Below, piece by piece: positions 1 to 7,750 of a DNA stretch of 64,000 nt; position 1 is the first letter of the stretch, and each line of letters begins with the position of its first letter. The notes below the pieces were generated by a model, which searched no databases, was not told where the DNA came from, and saw only the letters and a list, made by a program, of their open reading frames with translations. The stretch comes from CAYNRE01 sp964399535 (GTDB lineage Bacteria; Planctomycetota; Planctomycetia; Pirellulales; CAYNRE01): positions 78,484 to 142,483 of the forward strand of contig CAYNRE010000069.1 of assembly GCA_964399535.1 (NCBI GenBank). The letters run 5' to 3'. Position numbers and translations under genes: made by a program.

Positions 1-1
1 G

Positions 2-745
2 CTGGCCGACGTGCGGCAGACCCTGCCCGCGGGCAGTCAATGGGTCCAGTCGAACGTCTACCGCACGCCCGACGGCGATCACTATCTGCAGCTCGGCGAC
101 GGACGGTTCGTTCCCCGGCAGGTGTACAACGAGGTCGTGGCCCGAAACGGCTCGGAACCCGTACCCCAGGACGGCCCGGGGCTATACGGCCGCTGGATCG
201 AACTTCGCTTTTTGCGGCCGTATGTGATTGTACCGCTGTTGCTGGTGGTAATCGGAGTCCTGGCTTACCTGTTGGGGGCGTCGTTGGCGGCCGGCTTGGG
301 GCGCATGGCCTGGATCAACCTGGAACGATTGATCCAGCGGGTGCCCCTGGTCTCTAACCTTTATGCGGCCGTCAAACAGGTGACCGATTACCTGTTTAGC
401 GACAACGAGTTGCAATTCAGCCGGGTAGTGGCGGTCGAGTACCCTCGGCAGGGAATGTGGTGCATTTCGTTCGTTACCGGCAACAGTTTTCTCGACTTGC
501 GCCGCAGGGCGGGCGAGCCGGTGTTGGCCGTGTTCGTGCCGACCTCGCCGGTTCCGTTTACCGGTTACGCACTCACCTTTCCCAAATCGCAGGTGGTCGA
601 TCTGAAAATGACCATCGACGAAGCCTTTCAGTACATCATCAGTTGCGGCGTGGTGGTGCCCCCCGAGCAGGTTGCCCAGCTGGGGACTGGCCGGGCCGCT
701 TCGGACCGGCTTCGCGTGGGTCCGGCCGAGTCGCCCGGGGTTTGA
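2..745 (+). CDS. DUF502 family membrane protein (5' partial)
   Basis: The reading frame is open to the left edge (it begins Leu-Ala-Asp before the first GTG at 11), so the gene starts outside the window and its first membrane segment is missing. A hydrophobic helix lies near residues 73-98 of the visible part. It is followed by the DUF502 pattern: a stretch with VPLVSNLYAAVKQ, then a soluble half with FVPTSPVPFTGYAL and a VVDLKMTIDEA block. DUF502 proteins are conserved inner-membrane proteins of unknown function in many bacteria. The gene lies about 50 bases before hemC on the same strand and could be co-transcribed with it. The family assignment is fairly secure; the role is unknown. Confidence 0.82.
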   Translation: MADVRQTLPAGSQWVQSNVYRTPDGDHYLQLGDGRFVPRQVYNEVVARNGSEPVPQDGPGLYGRWIELRFLRPYVIVPLLLVVIGVLAYLLGASLAAGLGRMAWINLERLIQRVPLVSNLYAAVKQVTDYLFSDNELQFSRVVAVEYPRQGMWCISFVTGNSFLDLRRRAGEPVLAVFVPTSPVPFTGYALTFPKSQVVDLKMTIDEAFQYIISCGVVVPPEQVAQLGTGRAASDRLRVGPAESPGV

Positions 746-796
746 CCGTCACCAGGCGCTTGGCAATCGCCTTGGGGTTTTTGGCCGCGAAAGTGC

Positions 797-1738
797 TTGA
801 GCGTGAACCAATTCGCCAGTGGCACACGATTGCGTCTGGGAACCAGGGCCAGCGCGCTCGCTCAGTGGCAAGCGCGCTGGGTGGCCACGGCCCTGGCCCA
901 GCACGGTGCCCAGGTCGAACTGGTGCTGCTTTCCAGCGAGGGAGACCAACACCAACAGCAGCCAATCGGCGCTCTGAACACCCAGGGGGTGTTCACTAAA
1001 ACCCTGCAACAAGCCCTGTTGGCGGGGCAGATCGATCTAGCGGTCCATAGCTTGAAAGACCTTCCGACCGAGACCGTCGCAGGGCTTCGTCTGGCGGCCG
1101 TCCCCCCTCGGGAAGAAGTGGCCGACGTGCTGGTCAGCACCGTGGCCGATTCGCTCGAGCAGTTGCCCGAGGGGGCCTCGGTGGGCACCGGCAGCCCGCG
1201 CCGCCAGGCTCAATTGTTGGCCTATCGGGCCGACCTGGTCGTGCAGGCTATTCGCGGAAATCTCGATACCCGGCTGCGCAAACTTCGCGAGGGCCAGGTT
1301 CAGGCCTTGGTGCTCGCCAAGGCGGGACTCACGCGGCTGGGTTGGCAGAGCGAGATTCGCCAGGAGTTTTCCGCCGAGGTAATGCTGCCTGCCGTAGGCC
1401 AGGGGGCGCTGGGCATCGAGTGCCGATCGGACGACACGGGCGTTTGCCAGCAACTTGCCCAGCTTGATCACCTTCCGACCCACTGTGCCGTGCGGGCCGA
1501 ACGCGCCTTGTTGGCCGAATTGCGCGGTGGTTGCCTGGCTCCCGTGGCGGCCTGGGCGCGCCCGGACTCGCCCGACTCTCTGCGGCTGTCGGCCCGGGTG
1601 CTTAGCATCGACGGCAGCCAGCGGCTCGATGCCGACCTGATTGGCGAAATGCACCAGCCAGAGGATTTGGGTAAACGCGTGGCCGCGGCGCTGCTTGAAA
1701 TGGGCGCTGCCCGGCTCATTGCCGACAGCCGGCAATAG
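797..1738 (+). CDS. hemC: Porphobilinogen deaminase (hydroxymethylbilane synthase)
   Basis: Polymerises four porphobilinogen molecules into hydroxymethylbilane in cytosolic tetrapyrrole (heme) synthesis. The 313-residue length matches the family. Visible signatures are the N-terminal RLRLGTRASALAQWQA, HSLKDLP with the catalytic Asp88, GTGSPRRQAQL (substrate-binding Arg residues), AIRGNLDTRL, and LRGGCLAPV, whose Cys246 carries the dipyrromethane cofactor. The start is uncertain: TTG at 797 or in-frame GTG at 803; a weak GAAAG lies just upstream. The gene sits between the DUF502 gene and the flagellar operon, apparently without functional link to either. A ferrochelatase gene lies about 52 kb away in the window. 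Confidence 0.95.
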   Translation: MSVNQFASGTRLRLGTRASALAQWQARWVATALAQHGAQVELVLLSSEGDQHQQQPIGALNTQGVFTKTLQQALLAGQIDLAVHSLKDLPTETVAGLRLAAVPPREEVADVLVSTVADSLEQLPEGASVGTGSPRRQAQLLAYRADLVVQAIRGNLDTRLRKLREGQVQALVLAKAGLTRLGWQSEIRQEFSAEVMLPAVGQGALGIECRSDDTGVCQQLAQLDHLPTHCAVRAERALLAELRGGCLAPVAAWARPDSPDSLRLSARVLSIDGSQRLDADLIGEMHQPEDLGKRVAAALLEMGAARLIADSRQ

Positions 1739-1936
1739 CCGCGCGGCGTCTGGCCTGAGAGAGGCGATTTCTGCGCGTCGAGGGCCGGCGGCGACCGGCA
1801 AAATCGGCTACTCCGATCCTGGCCGCCTCGTACGCCGAGGCCGCAGATTGGCCCCCTCCCGGTTTTCTCGAGATTGCTGTCCACATTCGACTTGCGCGCT
1901 TTTGGGCAGCGTCATCCACGTTCGCCCACGCAGCTC

Positions 1937-1952
1937 TGGCATGGCGGTTGCT
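1937..1952 (+). promoter_or_regulatory. Sigma-54 (RpoN) promoter upstream of flgF
   Basis: The sequence TGGCATGGCGGTTGCT fits the -24/-12 consensus TGGCACG-N4-TTGCW with one mismatch, and the invariant GG and GC dinucleotides have exactly ten bases between them. It lies 78 bases before the flgF start codon. Sigma-54 commonly drives rod, ring and hook genes in hierarchically regulated flagellar systems, which fits the operon that follows. Confidence 0.65.
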
Positions 1953-2029
1953 ATCGAGCGGCCCGACACACCGCGGGCGCAACGAACCTGGGACTGGTCG
2001 TTGTGTTCCGCGGCCGTCGGAGCGGAACC

Positions 2030-2782
2030 ATGCCGTACGGAATGTACATCTCGGCCGAAGGCGCCATGGCGCAAAACCGCCGGCTCGAGGTAATCGCCAA
2101 CAACCTGGCCAACGTCGATACGGTCGGCTTCAAGCGCGACCTGGCGATCTTCCAGGCCCGCTATGCGGAAGCCACCGAGCGTGGCTTGGACCAGCCGGGT
2201 TCGGGCTCGATCAACGACCTGGGCGGCGGCATCAAGCTGCAGGCCACGGCCACCGATTATTCCCCCGGCCCGCTGGAGCCGACCGGCCGCCCCACCGATT
2301 TGGCGATCGAGGGAGACGCGTTCTTCACGGTGCTCAAGGGGGACGACGTCATGCTCACCCGCGCCGGCAACTTTCTGATGCGCGAAACCGGCGAACTGGT
2401 CACCGGGCAAGGCTACCCGGTCCTCGACGACTCGGGAGCCCCCGTTCAGCTCGATCCGAGCCTTCCTTATCAAATTACCGACGACGGAATGATCCAACAG
2501 GCGGGGGGCCTGATACCGCTGGGGTTGGTCCGTCCGCTGGCCGCGGGCGACCTGGCCCGGGCCGAAGACAACTTGCTGCGCCCGCTCGCTCCGCCGGTTC
2601 CGCTCGACCTTGCCGAGCGCCGAGTGCACCCGGGCTACCTGGAAATGTCGGGCGTGAAGCCCACGCTCGAGATGATGTCGATGATCGAAACCTCGCGGGC
2701 CTTCGAGGCAAATATCAATCTGATTCGCGGACAGGACCAGATCATGGGCACCTTGATCAGCCGAGTCTTGCGATCCACGTAA
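2030..2782 (+). CDS. flgF: Flagellar proximal rod protein FlgF
   Basis: A rod subunit of the flagellar basal body, exported through the flagellar type III apparatus. The 250 residues begin with the typical rod/hook N-terminus: IANNLANVDTVGFKRD near residues 22-37, and a C-terminal coiled segment ending MSMIETSRAFEANINLIRGQD. In between lies the TDLAIEGDAFFTV motif shared by FlgF, FlgG and FlgE. The ATG at 2030 was chosen because homology begins there; the frame is open further upstream but without similarity. It is the first gene of a + strand operon and is followed 79 bases later by flgG. FlgF and FlgG are close relatives; the shorter first copy is called FlgF by order and length. Confidence 0.88.
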   Translation: MPYGMYISAEGAMAQNRRLEVIANNLANVDTVGFKRDLAIFQARYAEATERGLDQPGSGSINDLGGGIKLQATATDYSPGPLEPTGRPTDLAIEGDAFFTVLKGDDVMLTRAGNFLMRETGELVTGQGYPVLDDSGAPVQLDPSLPYQITDDGMIQQAGGLIPLGLVRPLAAGDLARAEDNLLRPLAPPVPLDLAERRVHPGYLEMSGVKPTLEMMSMIETSRAFEANINLIRGQDQIMGTLISRVLRST

Positions 2783-2861
2783 TGGCTGGCCGAAGGGCGC
2801 GGCGAACGGCCCCCGACCGGCCGCGGTAACCACTGGAAACTGGTTTTAGCTGGGTGAACTG

Positions 2862-3668
2862 ATGAGCATTCAAACGCTTTATACGTCGGCCACGGGCATG
2901 CAGGCCATGGAGACGAAGCTCGATGTCATCGCCAATAACCTGGCGAACATCAACACCACCGGGTTCAAACGCGGGATTGCCCAATTCGAGAACCTGTTTT
3001 ACCGCCAGGAAATCCTTCCCGGTGCTCAGAACCAACAGGGAAACTTTACCCCCACGGGCATCGCCGTCGGGCTCGGTGCCCGGGTGCAATCGGTGCAAAC
3101 CGACTTCACCCAGGGCAATTTCAAGGAGACCGGCGGCCCCTTGGACATGGCCATCGAGGGCCCGGGGTTCTTTCAACTCATCGACCCCACCACGGGGCAA
3201 TTCGTATACACCCGGGCGGGCAACTTCACCCGAAACTCGAACGGCACCGTGGTCATCGCCTCGGCCTCGAACGGGCGCGAACTGAGCCCCACGATTACCA
3301 TTCCGCAGGACGCCACGGGAATCGTCATCAGCCCCGATGGCAACGTTTCGATTCAACAGGCCGGTAATCCTCAGTTGCAGAACGCCGGCCAGATTCAGTT
3401 GGCCTTCTTCATCAACCCCGAGGGCCTGATCAAGCTGGCCGAAAACCTGTACAGCGAGTCGATCTCATCGGGCCCGGCCATTCAATCGCAACCTGGGCTG
3501 AACGGAGTGGGACAGATTCGCCAAACGTTCCTCGAGGCCTCGAATGTCGACCCGGTGAACGAGCTGGTCGACCTGATTACCACGCAGCGTGCTTTCGAAC
3601 TCAATTCGCAGAGCATTCAAGCCGCCGACCAGGTGCTGCAGCTCGTTTCGAATCTGCGTCGGTTCTAG
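2862..3668 (+). CDS. flgG: Flagellar distal rod protein FlgG
   Basis: Forms the distal rod that crosses the periplasm to the hook. The 268 residues are close to the usual length of about 260. They carry the family's N-terminal SLYT-like start (QTLYTSATGM), IANNLANINTTGFKRG at 23-38, a GPLDMAIEGPGFFQL block, and the C-terminal LVDLITTQRAFELNSQSIQAADQVLQ. The protein probably has no signal peptide, as expected for a substrate of flagellar export. flgA follows 19 bases downstream. Confidence 0.95.
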   Translation: MSIQTLYTSATGMQAMETKLDVIANNLANINTTGFKRGIAQFENLFYRQEILPGAQNQQGNFTPTGIAVGLGARVQSVQTDFTQGNFKETGGPLDMAIEGPGFFQLIDPTTGQFVYTRAGNFTRNSNGTVVIASASNGRELSPTITIPQDATGIVISPDGNVSIQQAGNPQLQNAGQIQLAFFINPEGLIKLAENLYSESISSGPAIQSQPGLNGVGQIRQTFLEASNVDPVNELVDLITTQRAFELNSQSIQAADQVLQLVSNLRRF

Positions 3669-3687
3669 TCGCGGGAAGGAATGATCG

Positions 3688-4785
3688 GTGAGGTTCGCCC
3701 GAAAGAATTACACGCTCCTGCTGTGTGGCTCGGCGTTGGCCATTGCCAGCCTGACCTTGGCTGCCCCCGTGGTCAGTGCCGAATTGCGGCTGCGGCAAAC
3801 GATCGAGCCGACCGGCCACGTGATCTGTCTGGGCGAGCTGGCCGAAATTGGCTCGGTCGACGAGGAAACCCAGGCCCGGTTGGCGGCGCTCGAGCTATTT
3901 CCGCGCCCGCCGGTCGGTCGCGAGCGTTTCGTGACCCTGGCCGAGATTCAGGAAGCCCTGGTGACCCGGGGCTACGGACTGGCCGAGTTCAGCTTTACGG
4001 GGTCCAGCCGAGTGCAAGTGCGATCGGCCCCCCCTCGTGGCACGAGCCCCCGGCCCCCGGCCAAGGTTGCCCCCGCCACCCAGGCCACGTCGCCTGCCAT
4101 GGTTCGACGAGCCGAGACGCTGGCCTCGCAAGCCATTGAGCGTTACTTGGCGCAACGCGGCGGGGCCGCCGGCTGGCGCGTGCGTGCCACGGTCGACGAA
4201 GCCTCGGCCCGCTCGATCGCCATCGGCCAGCACCTGACAGTCGTGGGCGACCTACCGCCGGCCACGGGTCGGCACACCTTCACGCTGCAAGGCACGCAGG
4301 GAGAAGCAAGCCAGACGTACTCGATCACCGCCGAAGTGGATCTGGCCCCCGCGCGGGTCGTCGCCGCTAGAAACGTGGCCCGGGGCACCATTCTCGGCTC
4401 GGGTGATCTGACCCTGGCCCCGGCCGACCCGACCGAGGTCGAGGCCGAAGGTTTCACCCGACTGGAAGACGTGGTGGGGCGCGAAGCTACCCGGGGCCTG
4501 GCCAACGGTCAGCTCGTAACCAGCGACCAGGTGCGTTCCCCCATCCTGGTGCGCCGCGGCGAGCCGGTTACGGTTTGGGCCCGTGCGGCCGGGCTGCGGG
4601 TGCGAACCACGGCGGTGGCCCGTGACGACGGCAGCCTTGGCGACCTGGTCACCGTGGAAACCCGCCAAAACCGCCAGACGTTCTTTGCCCGGGTAAGCGG
4701 ACCACAGGAAGTGGACGTGTATGCCCATGCCACGACCGCTGCCACGGCGGCGGTGGCCACGAACCAAACTTCGGGGGCCCGGTAA
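3688..4785 (+). CDS. flgA: Flagellar P-ring assembly chaperone FlgA
   Basis: A periplasmic chaperone for polymerisation of the P ring (FlgI). The start is GTG at 3688, preceded by a good ribosome site GGGAAGGA. Residues 1-31 form a Sec signal peptide with a hydrophobic LLLCGSALAIASLTLA core and a likely cleavage after VVSA. The C-terminal third is the SAF/ChapFlgA domain, with AARNVARGTIL, a GREATRGLANGQLV block and a final strand rich in Thr and Val. At 365 residues it is longer than enterobacterial FlgA (about 220); the extra length is a middle region with a Pro/Ala linker near residues 115-130. The stop codon overlaps the flgH start by one base (TAATG), indicating translational coupling. 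Confidence 0.9.
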   Translation: MRFARKNYTLLLCGSALAIASLTLAAPVVSAELRLRQTIEPTGHVICLGELAEIGSVDEETQARLAALELFPRPPVGRERFVTLAEIQEALVTRGYGLAEFSFTGSSRVQVRSAPPRGTSPRPPAKVAPATQATSPAMVRRAETLASQAIERYLAQRGGAAGWRVRATVDEASARSIAIGQHLTVVGDLPPATGRHTFTLQGTQGEASQTYSITAEVDLAPARVVAARNVARGTILGSGDLTLAPADPTEVEAEGFTRLEDVVGREATRGLANGQLVTSDQVRSPILVRRGEPVTVWARAAGLRVRTTAVARDDGSLGDLVTVETRQNRQTFFARVSGPQEVDVYAHATTAATAAVATNQTSGAR

Positions 4786-5462
4786 TGCGTCGATCGCACC
4801 TGCGAATTTGCCTGGTTGGGGCGATCGCCTTGGCTCCGCTGACCCGGGGCGCGGCGGTCCACGGCCAGAGCTCGAGCCTGTACGGCGCCCCGATTGCCCG
4901 CGCGCCGCTGACGCTCGAGACCACGTCCTGGTTTTTCCAGCCGGCCCCGCCTCCGCGCGAGATTCAAATCCACGACATCATCACCATCGTGGTCGACGAA
5001 AAGGCACGCACCTTCAGCCAGGGCGACCTGCAGCGCAGACGCAACGCGAACCTGGCAGCCGCCCTGACCGACTGGATCAAGTTCGAGGGCACATCGCTCA
5101 AACCGGCCCCCATGAGCGATGGCGATCTGAAGGCCACGGGAACGCTGACCAGCCAGTTCCGGGCCCAGAACACGCTCGACAGCCGCGACAATTTGCAGAT
5201 GCGAATCGCGGGTGAAGTGGTCGACATCCGCCCCAACGGCAACCTGGTGATCGAAGCCCACCGCGAAATCACCAACAACGAAGAACGCTGGCGCTACGCC
5301 ATCACGGGCATCGTGCGCCGCGAGGACGTGCTGCCCAACAACACGATTCTCAGCGAAGACATCGCCGAAATGCGGCTCGATAAGGTCGAAAGCGGGCAAA
5401 TCCGCGACGGCTACAAACGCAGTTGGGCGATGCGGCTGTTGGATCGCTATGGACCGTTCTAG
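4785..5462 (+). CDS. flgH: Flagellar L-ring protein FlgH
   Basis: Forms the outer-membrane L ring around the rod. The 225 residues match the family, with HDIITIVVDEKA near 63-74, NLAAALTDW, FRAQNTLDSRDNLQMRIAGEV, and the C-terminal VVDIRPNGNLVIEAHRE and GIVRREDVLPNNTI segments. The first ~27 residues form a signal peptide. Unlike most FlgH proteins it has no lipobox cysteine at the cleavage site: the predicted cut is in AAVHG-QSS, and the only early Cys (residue 9) lies inside the hydrophobic core. The start is fixed by the one-base overlap with flgA. Confidence 0.92.
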   Translation: MRRSHLRICLVGAIALAPLTRGAAVHGQSSSLYGAPIARAPLTLETTSWFFQPAPPPREIQIHDIITIVVDEKARTFSQGDLQRRRNANLAAALTDWIKFEGTSLKPAPMSDGDLKATGTLTSQFRAQNTLDSRDNLQMRIAGEVVDIRPNGNLVIEAHREITNNEERWRYAITGIVRREDVLPNNTILSEDIAEMRLDKVESGQIRDGYKRSWAMRLLDRYGPF

Positions 5463-5576
5463 TCGGCGGCCGCGGTGCGTGTAGCGGCGGCCCAAGCGGC
5501 TCGCCACACCACGGCCGAGCCAGCTCCAGCGCCGCGAAAAAATACCCCTTCTCTCCCGGTCGGATCGAGTAGTGCG

Positions 5577-6668
5577 ATGCTAACCAAACGAATCCTGGCA
5601 GTGGCGCTGACCGCGGCGATCGGCTTGGGCTGGGGGGCCGGAGCCCGCGCCGAGTTGCGGCTCAAAGACATTTGCCGAGTCAAGGGCCAGGAGGAGAACA
5701 CCCTGCACGGGCTGGGATTGGTGGTGGGCCTGAAGGGCACCGGCGACGGCAGCACGTTTCTGCCCGAAATCCAGAGCCTGGCCCGGCTGCTCGATCTGAT
5801 GAAGGCCCCCGTGGGGGGCTCGGCGGCCGAATTGAGCGCCGCCCTGAAAGACGTGAAGAACGTGGCCCTGGTCGCGGTAACCGCCACGGTTCCCGCCGCG
5901 GGGGCTCGACAGGGCGATGCGCTCGATTGCCAGGTGATGTCGATCGGTTCTTCGAAGAGCCTGGCCGGCGGCCGGCTCTACATGACGCCGCTCATGGGGC
6001 CCAACCCCAGCAACGACCGGGTCTACGCCTTGGCCCAAGGCCCCATTCAGCTCGACGACCCGAAACACACCACGGCCGGCCGAGTGCATCGTGGCTGCCG
6101 CTTGGAGGAAGATTTCTTCAATGTGTTCGCCACCAAAGAAGGCAAGGTGACGCTGGTGCTGGACCAGAACCATGCCGACTTTGAACTGGCCTGGGAAATC
6201 GCGGACCGCATTAACCACGAGTCGCCCATTCGCGGCGACGAAGAGTTGCTGGCCCGGGCCCTGGATCAGGTCAATATCGAGCTGGACATACCCCGGGGAT
6301 ACCGCGACGACCCGGTTTCGTTCCTGGCGGTAATCCTCAGCACGCAACTGGCCGAGCCGCGCACGGCGGCCACGGTGTTCATTAACGAAGCCAGCGGCGC
6401 GATCGTGATCGGCGACGACGTGGAAGTGGGGTCGGCCGTGATCTCGCACAAAAACGTGGTGGTCGAAACCGGGGCCAATGTACCCGGCGACCGCTTCACG
6501 GCCATGCACCCGAACATGAGCGAGCAGGAATATCCCGAACGGGTGACCAAGCTCAAGGCCTTGGCCGAGGCACTCAACGCGGTAAAGGTGCCCAACGAAG
6601 ACATCATCGACATCATCAAGGGGCTGGCCCGCAGCGGCAAGCTGCACGGCCGGCTGGTCATCGACTAG
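5577..6668 (+). CDS. flgI: Flagellar P-ring protein FlgI
   Basis: Forms the periplasmic P ring. The ATG at 5577 was chosen over upstream in-frame starts because it opens directly into a signal peptide (MLTKRILAVALTAAIGLG, likely cut after GARA) followed by the family start ELRLKDICRVKGQ. Diagnostic motifs are the GLGLVVGLKGTGD block, GARQGDALDCQV, GGRLYMTPL, and VAVTATVPA. The mature C-terminus ends in an helical LKALAEALNAVKVPNEDIIDIIKGL. The protein has 363 residues, the usual size. It follows flgH after 114 bases and is followed by flgJ. Confidence 0.94.
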   Translation: MLTKRILAVALTAAIGLGWGAGARAELRLKDICRVKGQEENTLHGLGLVVGLKGTGDGSTFLPEIQSLARLLDLMKAPVGGSAAELSAALKDVKNVALVAVTATVPAAGARQGDALDCQVMSIGSSKSLAGGRLYMTPLMGPNPSNDRVYALAQGPIQLDDPKHTTAGRVHRGCRLEEDFFNVFATKEGKVTLVLDQNHADFELAWEIADRINHESPIRGDEELLARALDQVNIELDIPRGYRDDPVSFLAVILSTQLAEPRTAATVFINEASGAIVIGDDVEVGSAVISHKNVVVETGANVPGDRFTAMHPNMSEQEYPERVTKLKALAEALNAVKVPNEDIIDIIKGLARSGKLHGRLVID

Positions 6669-6752
6669 CCCCCAGGCGGCGGGCGCCGCCGCTAAGCTGG
6701 CTTTCTCCAAGGGATCGTTCCACGATCGCGACGAACTAAAGGCTCCTCCGCC

Positions 6753-7103
6753 ATGCAAATCAGTCCTGCCACCCACGTACATCCGCTGGCGTCGCTCGGT
6801 AGCTTAAGCGCCGTGGCGCCGGTCCAGGCCACGTTGCCGGCCGCCTTGGAGAAGGGGGCACAGGCCCCGGCCACCACCACGCGCGAGGCGTTCGATTCGT
6901 TCGTGGGCCAAACCTTTTACGGCCAGATGCTCAAGTCGCTGCGCTCCACCGTGGGCAAGCCGGCCTACTTCCACGGCGGCCGGGCCGAGGAAATCTTTCG
7001 CGAGCAGCTCGACCAGGTGCTCGCCGAGCGGTTTACCGAGGTGAGCGCCGACCAATTCACGGGTCCCATGTTCGAGCTGTTTTCGCTGAATCGTGGCGCC
7101 TGA
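6753..7103 (+). CDS. flgJ: Rod-binding protein FlgJ (N-terminal domain only)
   Basis: A rod-capping or rod-assembly protein corresponding only to the N-terminal domain of enterobacterial FlgJ. Its 116 residues contain the signature FVGQTFYGQMLKSLR and GRAEEIFREQLDQVLAERF segments. No C-terminal muramidase (glucosaminidase) domain is present, as in many non-enterobacterial FlgJ proteins, so cell-wall opening for rod growth must be done by another enzyme. Position between flgI and flgN/flgK agrees with the assignment. Confidence 0.82.
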   Translation: MQISPATHVHPLASLGSLSAVAPVQATLPAALEKGAQAPATTTREAFDSFVGQTFYGQMLKSLRSTVGKPAYFHGGRAEEIFREQLDQVLAERFTEVSADQFTGPMFELFSLNRGA

Positions 7104-7174
7104 GCCCGCCTAGCCAAGTGGAACCACGCGCCTGGCTTTGAACCAACCGCGGTCCTTCGCAAAGAAACGTGACT

Positions 7175-7711
7175 ATGCACGCTGACCATGACGGCGCCCG
7201 GGTCGAATCGGCGGTCGAACGACCGGCCGAGATTCAGTGGGACCAGGAACTGGCTTTGCTCTTGGCCGAGCTCTCGGCGGCTCAAGTCGAGCTGCTCAAT
7301 GTGCTCGGCGACAAACGCCGGTTGCTGCTGGCGGGCGACCTGGCGGGGCTGGCCCCCGTGCAGCAACGCGAAGCTCAACTGGCCGAACGCCTGGAGCGTT
7401 GTCATCAGCAACGCAAACGGCTATTGGCCTGGGCTGCGGAAGATGGGGTGCCGGCTGAGAGTTTGCGGGCGCTCAGCGCCGTGGTGTCGCCAACCGAGCG
7501 ACCGCAAATCAGCGCACAGCTACAGGCCGCCCAGGCGCGACAACGGCTCTTGGAACACCAGAGCCTGGCAAACTGGGTCGTTGTTCAGCGCACGTTGGTT
7601 TACCTCTCCCATGTGTTAGAGATTATCGCGACCGGCGGACGCAGTCAGCCGACATATGGAAAAGACTCCCCGCCGACTCAGTCCGGGAACCTGGTAGACC
7701 AGGCAGCTTAG
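7175..7711 (+). CDS. flgN: FlgN-like flagellar export chaperone
   Basis: A cytosolic chaperone for the hook-filament junction proteins FlgK and FlgL. The 178-residue protein is almost entirely helical with many Leu, Gln and Arg residues, and ends with the short PTYGKD motif frequently found in FlgN-family proteins. ATG at 7175 was chosen; GTG at 7169 in the same frame is possible. Its place directly before flgK and flgL, its two expected clients, supports the call. No flgM anti-sigma gene lies beside it: the gap to flgJ is only about 70 bases. Confidence 0.7.
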   Translation: MHADHDGARVESAVERPAEIQWDQELALLLAELSAAQVELLNVLGDKRRLLLAGDLAGLAPVQQREAQLAERLERCHQQRKRLLAWAAEDGVPAESLRALSAVVSPTERPQISAQLQAAQARQRLLEHQSLANWVVVQRTLVYLSHVLEIIATGGRSQPTYGKDSPPTQSGNLVDQAA

Positions 7712-7750
7712 CGCTTTTCGGGCGGCGGGTAAGCCTCGGCAAGCTGTGCC

